Source: Fimenecus sp045613585
GTDB lineage: Bacteria > Bacillota > Clostridia > Oscillospirales > Acutalibacteraceae
Length of the DNA: 18,562 bases
Assembly (NCBI GenBank): GCA_045613585.1
Contig: JAZLBG010000014.1
Coordinates: 1 to 18,562 of the forward strand
Direction: 5' to 3'
In this document: positions 14,640 to 18,562 of the stretch, one piece after another
Layout: every line of letters starts with the position of its first letter
Position numbering within the stretch: position 1 is the first letter of the stretch
The notes under the pieces: generated by a model
Told to the model about the DNA's origin: nothing
Databases searched by the model: none
Seen by the model: the letters and a program-made list of their open reading frames with translations, nothing else
Position numbers and translations under genes: made by a program

Positions 14640-14656
14640 TGTTATTACTTTGTTAA
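14640..14656 (+). promoter_or_regulatory. WalR-box-like direct repeat upstream of the response-regulator gene
   Basis: TGTTAT-TACTT-TGTTAA fits the WalR (YycF) consensus TGTWAH-N5-TGTWAH at every defined position, with half-sites 11 bp apart. It lies 56 bases before the ATG, with -10-like hexamers downstream (CATTAT 14665-14670 or TATTAT 14676-14681). The OmpR/PhoB-family regulator encoded next could bind here and control its own operon. Confidence 0.6.
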
Positions 14657-14711
14657 AATTTAACCATTATATTTTTATTATAGATATAGAAAAATTGAGG
14701 AGGAGTGCATT

Positions 14712-15407
14712 ATGCAAAGAGAGAAAATTTTAGTTGTTGATGATGACAAAAATATTTGCGACTTACTCAGAATGTATCTTGAAAAAGAGGGTTACACAGT
14801 TGTTATGGCTCATTCAGGTCTTGACGCTGTAAATGTTTTTAATAGTGAAAGTCCTGACCTTGTATTGCTCGATATTATGCTTCCTCAGTTTGATGGATGG
14901 CAGGTTTGTCGTGAAATAAGAAAAACAAGTGAAAAACCAATTATAATGCTTACAGCCAAAGACGAAGTTTTTGATAAGGTATTAGGTCTTGAACTTGGTG
15001 CAGACGATTATCTCACAAAACCTTTCGATACAAAAGAACTTGTAGCTCGTATTAAAGCAGTACTTCGTAGAACATCTGCTGTAAAGAGTGACGATATTAA
15101 AGAAGTTCATTACGACAAACTTTCAATAAATCTTACAAATTATGAGTTAAAGGTTAACGATGTGGTTGTTGATACACCACCAAAAGAACTTGAACTTATA
15201 TATCACCTTGCAAGTAATCCTGACAGAGTTTTTACTCGTGACCAGTTGCTTGATGACGTATGGGGCTTTGATTATTATGGTGATAGCCGTACAGTTGACG
15301 TGCATATTAAAAGACTTCGTGATAAGCTTAAAGGCGTTTCTCCTGAATGGGAACTTAAAACCATCTGGAGTGTAGGATACAGATTTGAAACACATGGTAA
15401 GAGATAA
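14712..15407 (+). CDS. OmpR/PhoB-family response regulator, WalR-like
   Basis: The 231-residue protein has a receiver domain (1-120) and a winged-helix DNA-binding domain (about 130-228). The receiver shows D11-D12, phospho-acceptor D54 (LLDIMLP), T81 and K103 (TKPF). The effector domain contains PPKELELIYHLASNPDRVFTRDQLLDDVWG and the SRTVDVHIKRLRDKL recognition region. A strong GAGGAGG precedes the ATG. It overlaps the histidine-kinase gene and is followed by htrA, with walJ-rlmH just upstream. With the WalR-like box in front, a WalR (YycF) role in cell-wall control is likely. A PhoP/ResD-type regulator remains possible because these families are hard to separate by eye. Confidence 0.93.
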   Translation: MQREKILVVDDDKNICDLLRMYLEKEGYTVVMAHSGLDAVNVFNSESPDLVLLDIMLPQFDGWQVCREIRKTSEKPIIMLTAKDEVFDKVLGLELGADDYLTKPFDTKELVARIKAVLRRTSAVKSDDIKEVHYDKLSINLTNYELKVNDVVVDTPPKELELIYHLASNPDRVFTRDQLLDDVWGFDYYGDSRTVDVHIKRLRDKLKGVSPEWELKTIWSVGYRFETHGKR

Positions 15408-16920
15408 TAGTTTTTTTAGAAAAAGATACAAAAGAGCAGAACAGTTCTTTACACATCTGCCACTGTTTGCAAAATATCTTACAATTATGACAGCTATGAT
15501 TCTTGTAAGTTATTTTGTATTAGGCTCTGCTTTAACAGTTTTTCTTTCGACACGAGTTTCAAGTGAAAAAGAAATGCTTTTAACCGAAAATGTAAAACAG
15601 AATGCCACGTATTGTGAAAAACTTTTTGCAAATTGTAATAGTCAGGAAGAATTCAACAACTCATTGATTATTATATGTAATAATCTTGGTGTAACATCAA
15701 ATGCAATTGATGCAGACGTATTTTTCTGTAATACAGATGGTAAAGCTATACTTTGTAAAGAAGATTTTTTATATAATTATTCACCTGATAGTGAGGGTTG
15801 TATGCTTCACAAAGGGTATTTAATTCCTGAAGATATAATGTCATCAGTTACAAAAGGTTATTTCTTCAGCAGTGATAAGGTTCAAGGGGTTTTCAATGAA
15901 CGAACATTCCTTGCAGGCGCTCCTGTCAGAGTTGGTGGAACAGTTGTGGGTGTAGTTTTTGCAGCAACACCACTTGAATCAAGTTTCAGAGAGTATGCGG
16001 GCAGAATAATGAGTTTGTTCTTATCTTCTGCAATATTTGCGGCGGCTCTTTCATTTCTTGTTGTTTATGCATTTACTGCAAAGCTTACAAGACCTTTGCG
16101 ACAGATGTCAAATGCTACAAAAGCTTATGCGCAAGGTGATTTCAGTAAACGAGTAGTTGTTCGTGGCTCTGATGAATTTGCAGAATTGTGTCAGAATTTT
16201 AACCGAATGGCATCTGCTCTTGCGGTACTTGAATCATCAAGACGAAGCTTCGTTGCTAATGTTTCTCACGAGCTTAAAACACCAATGACTACAATAGGTG
16301 GATTTATTGATGGTATGCTTGATGGTACAATTCCACCTGAGAAACGCAACGAGTATTTGCAGATAGTATCTAATGAAACAAAACGACTTTCAAGACTTGT
16401 AACATCAATGCTTAATCTTTCAAAAATTGAAGCAGGCGAGCTTGAGCCAAAACGCAGTGAATTTGATATTTCACCATTGATTATTGATTGTTTATTAAGT
16501 TTTGAGCAAGAAATAGAAAAGAAAAACATTGAAATTGATGGCCTTGATAAAATAGGTCAGATAAAAATCATTGCAGACCGTGATATGATTCATCAGGTAG
16601 TTTATAACCTTGTTGATAACGCGGTTAAGTTTACAAATGAAGACGGAAAAATTACAATTTTGGCAGGTGAATATAATCTCAACCAATTATATGTGTCAAT
16701 TGAAAACACAGGTGAGGGCGTTTCTTCTGAAGAAATTGGCAAAATTTTTGAACGTTTTTATAAAGTTGATAAATCAAGAAGTTATGATGTTAAGAGTGCA
16801 GGACTTGGATTGTATTTGTGTAAAACAATAGTAGAATTGCACGGCGGTCAGATTTATGCAGAAAGCGTAGAAGGACAGTTTACACGATTTACAATAACTT
16901 TCGAGAAAATTGATAAATAG
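15385..16920 (+). CDS. Two-component sensor histidine kinase, WalK-like without PAS
   Basis: The 511-residue protein has a first membrane helix (about 28-54), an extracytoplasmic domain (about 55-205), a second helix (about 207-230), HAMP (231-284), HisKA with H295 in NVSHELKTP, and HATPase with N-box N408/N412, a GLGLYLCK G2 box (473-480) and an FERFYK F box (455-460). The G1 motif is ENTGEG, with Asn441 at the usual Asp position. The ectodomain holds six cysteines (77, 84, 98, 115, 124, 139). Unlike Bacillus WalK it has no PAS domain between HAMP and HisKA. TTG 15385 has AGGA (15374-15377) seven bases upstream; ATG 15394 is the alternative. Either way it overlaps the regulator gene. Confidence 0.93.
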   Translation: MKHMVRDNSFFRKRYKRAEQFFTHLPLFAKYLTIMTAMILVSYFVLGSALTVFLSTRVSSEKEMLLTENVKQNATYCEKLFANCNSQEEFNNSLIIICNNLGVTSNAIDADVFFCNTDGKAILCKEDFLYNYSPDSEGCMLHKGYLIPEDIMSSVTKGYFFSSDKVQGVFNERTFLAGAPVRVGGTVVGVVFAATPLESSFREYAGRIMSLFLSSAIFAAALSFLVVYAFTAKLTRPLRQMSNATKAYAQGDFSKRVVVRGSDEFAELCQNFNRMASALAVLESSRRSFVANVSHELKTPMTTIGGFIDGMLDGTIPPEKRNEYLQIVSNETKRLSRLVTSMLNLSKIEAGELEPKRSEFDISPLIIDCLLSFEQEIEKKNIEIDGLDKIGQIKIIADRDMIHQVVYNLVDNAVKFTNEDGKITILAGEYNLNQLYVSIENTGEGVSSEEIGKIFERFYKVDKSRSYDVKSAGLGLYLCKTIVELHGGQIYAESVEGQFTRFTITFEKIDK

Positions 16921-16931
16921 CGGAGGCAATT

Positions 16932-18362
16932 ATGGACCAAAATTTTGAGAATAATATGAATGGGACAGAAAATACAGAGCAAAAAGAACCTGTTAATTCT
17001 ACTGTGCCACCACAACCAACATATACACAGCAGACACCACCTTCATATAACACATATTACGGCAGCAATCAGTATATGCCATATGGCAGTTACAACAGAC
17101 CAGTAACTCCAAAACCTGAAGCTCCTAAAAAGGCTTCAAAAGGCAAAAAGTTAGGGATTGTTTTTGCAGGACTTATAGTTTGCATATGTTTTCTTGTTGC
17201 TACAGGTGTTATTATAGGAACATTTGTTGCAGGTGAAAAAGGTGATACTACAATTCAGAATGGCGATGACACAGAACTTGACCTTATGGATGGCGTAATT
17301 GGTGACGAAGAAACAGAAGAATTTCCTGATGGTAAACTTTCTGCAAAACAGATTTATAAAAAAGTGCATGAAAGTTCAGTTGGTATTCTTGTTTATGCTA
17401 ACACTCAACAGGCGGTTTATTCAGAGGGTACTGGTATTGTAATGAGTGCTAATGACGACAAATCAGCAACATATATTATCACTTGTGCTCACGTTATTGA
17501 TGCAAAAAATCCTAAAATAATAGTGCAGACAGCAGACGGCACACAGTATGATGGTGTTGTTGTTGGTCTTGATGCTAAAACCGATATTGGCGTTGTAAAG
17601 GTAAATTCAACAGACCTTAAACCTGCAGAATTTGCAGATTCATCAGCAGTTGAAGTTGGCGATACTGTTTATGCAATAGGTAATCCTGGTGGTATGCAAT
17701 TCTTTGGCTCATTTACAAACGGAATGGTTTCTGCCCTTGGCAGACCTGTTGATAGTCCCGTTGGTTATGAGGTTGCTTGTATTCAGCACACTGCACCTAT
17801 TAATCCAGGTAATTCAGGCGGTGCTCTCGTTAATGAAAATGGTCAGGTAATTGGCATAAATTCATCAAAAATTGCATCAACAGACTATGAGGGTATGGGC
17901 TTTGCTGTACCAAGTGCTACAGTTAAAGAAATTGTAGATGAACTTATTAAAAACGGCGTTGTTACTAATCGTCCTGTGCTTGGAGTTAATGTTGCTCTTT
18001 CAAGTCAGAGTCAGGTTTATTCAATTGTTGTTCAAGCAAACAAATTGCCAGTTGGCTCAGTTGTAATTGATACAATTATGAATGGTAGCGACCTTAAAAA
18101 TAAAGGTGTCAAAGAAGGCGATATGATTATTAAAGTCAATGGCAAAGACTTGGAAACACAAGATGTTTTGCTTGATGCTATTGAAAAATCTAAAGTGGGT
18201 GATACATTAAAGCTCACAATTTGCAGAATAGATTCAAATTATAATATTTCAATCTTTGATGTTGATGTTAAATTAGTTGACGATTCAACAGTTTCAGAGC
18301 CTGAAACAGAAGTGCCAGAATATGATTATGGTTATGGTTTCGGCTTCCCATTTGGCGATTAG
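16932..18362 (+). CDS. htrA: HtrA/DegP-like membrane-anchored serine protease with PDZ domain
   Basis: The 476-residue S1C protease starts with a cytoplasmic Pro/Gln/Tyr-rich tail (1-66). A membrane anchor follows at about 74-100. The extracytoplasmic trypsin-like domain has the triad H187 (TCAHVID), D218 (KTDIGVV) and S295 (NPGNSGGAL). The C-terminal PDZ domain (about 345-450) has GVKEGDMIIKVNGKDLE. The protein ends in an unusual Tyr/Gly/Phe-rich tail (464-476). It should degrade or refold misfolded exported proteins at the outer face of the membrane. It starts 11 bases after the kinase stop with CGGAGG as ribosome site, so it belongs to the two-component operon; htrA (yycK) also follows the walRK genes in Bacillus. 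Confidence 0.96.
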   Translation: MDQNFENNMNGTENTEQKEPVNSTVPPQPTYTQQTPPSYNTYYGSNQYMPYGSYNRPVTPKPEAPKKASKGKKLGIVFAGLIVCICFLVATGVIIGTFVAGEKGDTTIQNGDDTELDLMDGVIGDEETEEFPDGKLSAKQIYKKVHESSVGILVYANTQQAVYSEGTGIVMSANDDKSATYIITCAHVIDAKNPKIIVQTADGTQYDGVVVGLDAKTDIGVVKVNSTDLKPAEFADSSAVEVGDTVYAIGNPGGMQFFGSFTNGMVSALGRPVDSPVGYEVACIQHTAPINPGNSGGALVNENGQVIGINSSKIASTDYEGMGFAVPSATVKEIVDELIKNGVVTNRPVLGVNVALSSQSQVYSIVVQANKLPVGSVVIDTIMNGSDLKNKGVKEGDMIIKVNGKDLETQDVLLDAIEKSKVGDTLKLTICRIDSNYNISIFDVDVKLVDDSTVSEPETEVPEYDYGYGFGFPFGD

Positions 18363-18371
18363 TCATAAAAG

Positions 18372-18410
18372 AAAATCCCATTCTCATTTGCGAGAATGGG
18401 ATTTTTGTTT
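18372..18410 (+). terminator. Strong rho-independent terminator of the two-component/htrA operon
   Basis: AAAATCCCATTCTC (18372-18385), loop ATTTGC, GAGAATGGGATTTT (18392-18405) is a perfect 14-bp stem continuing into a T-rich tract. It starts nine bases after the htrA stop. Confidence 0.95.
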
Positions 18411-18454
18411 TTGATAAATTGGAGTTTGTCTAACTGTTTTATATGCGTTTTCTC

Positions 18455-18562
18455 GGCTCCCCTGAAAGGGGAGCTGTCGAGCGAATGCGAGACTGAGGGG
18501 TTTGTTTTGTTGGGAGTATAACCCCTCTGTCACTTCGTGACATCTCCCCTTTCAGGGGAGAC
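18455..18562. mobile_element. MITE-like inverted-repeat element, possibly cut by the window edge
   Basis: The left end (18455-18478) and the right end (18539-18562) are inverted copies matching at 22 of 24 positions by my count. Each end also folds on itself: GCTCCCCT-GAA-AGGGGAGC on the left and TCTCCCCT-TTC-AGGGGAGA on the right. A second inverted pair lies inside, GAGGGGTT (18495-18502) against AACCCCTC (18520-18527), and a GTCAC-TTC-GTGAC hairpin adjoins the right arm. No coding sequence is present. This is the structure of a non-autonomous miniature element or palindromic repeat of a type I recall from gut Clostridia. Target-site duplications cannot be checked because the right flank is missing. 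Confidence 0.75.

Noticed and set aside
16706..16730. Histidine kinase inactive because its G1 box has Asn for Asp (ENTGEG)
   Set aside because: Asn at this position occurs in many active kinases and the H, N, F and G2 boxes are intact, so the protein is probably functional.
1..18562. CRISPR arrays, tRNA or rRNA genes, prophage or transposase genes
   Set aside because: I found no regularly spaced repeat array, no cloverleaf-like or rRNA sequence and no phage or transposase domain; the only mobile-type sequence is the non-coding element at the right end.

Overview
The window is AT-rich bacterial DNA with the gene content and order of a low-GC Firmicute of class Clostridia, probably a gut-type Oscillospirales/Ruminococcaceae relative. 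The support is: rplU followed by the Firmicutes-type L27 protease gene prp, a WalJ/RlmH/two-component/HtrA block, strong AGGAGG-type ribosome sites, TTG starts, and a foldable inverted-repeat element at the right end of a kind I recall from gut Clostridia. All family calls come from reading the translated sequence; no database search was run.

Layout. (1) 2-763, minus strand: prp and rplU, with a sigma-A promoter and a possible L21 leader; rpmA should lie just outside the left edge. (2) 902-1729, plus strand: a membrane-anchored XRE regulator, separated by a bidirectional terminator (about 1750-1770) from the next unit. (3) 1782-11719, minus strand: ten tightly packed or overlapping genes running from one promoter (11761-11789) to that terminator. 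In transcription order they are a mutarotase-like protein, a HAD phosphatase, RarA, dCMP deaminase, the 5'-deoxynucleotidase YfbR, an unknown propeller-like protein, a MurE-ArgB fusion, a 64-residue membrane peptide, a MelB-type sugar:cation symporter and a metallophosphoesterase. (4) 11981-13279, plus strand: murA with its own promoter and terminator. (5) 13341-18362, plus strand: walJ-rlmH, then response regulator, histidine kinase and htrA, ending in a strong hairpin terminator. (6) 18455-18562: a MITE-like inverted-repeat element running to the window edge.

How the genes fit together. The right half is a cell-envelope block: MurA starts peptidoglycan precursor synthesis, and WalJ, RlmH, the two-component pair and HtrA are the companions usually found around the essential WalRK (YycFG) system of Firmicutes. 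A sequence fitting the WalR box (TGTWAH-N5-TGTWAH) lies just upstream of the response-regulator gene, so the pair is best read as WalRK-like and probably autoregulated. The long minus-strand operon mixes nucleotide-pool care (dCMP deaminase, YfbR), replication-fork maintenance (RarA), sugar handling (mutarotase-like protein, symporter) and one striking enzyme. That enzyme is a single 785-residue chain joining a divergent MurE-type Mur ligase to a complete N-acetylglutamate-kinase domain, and it is the most interesting object here.
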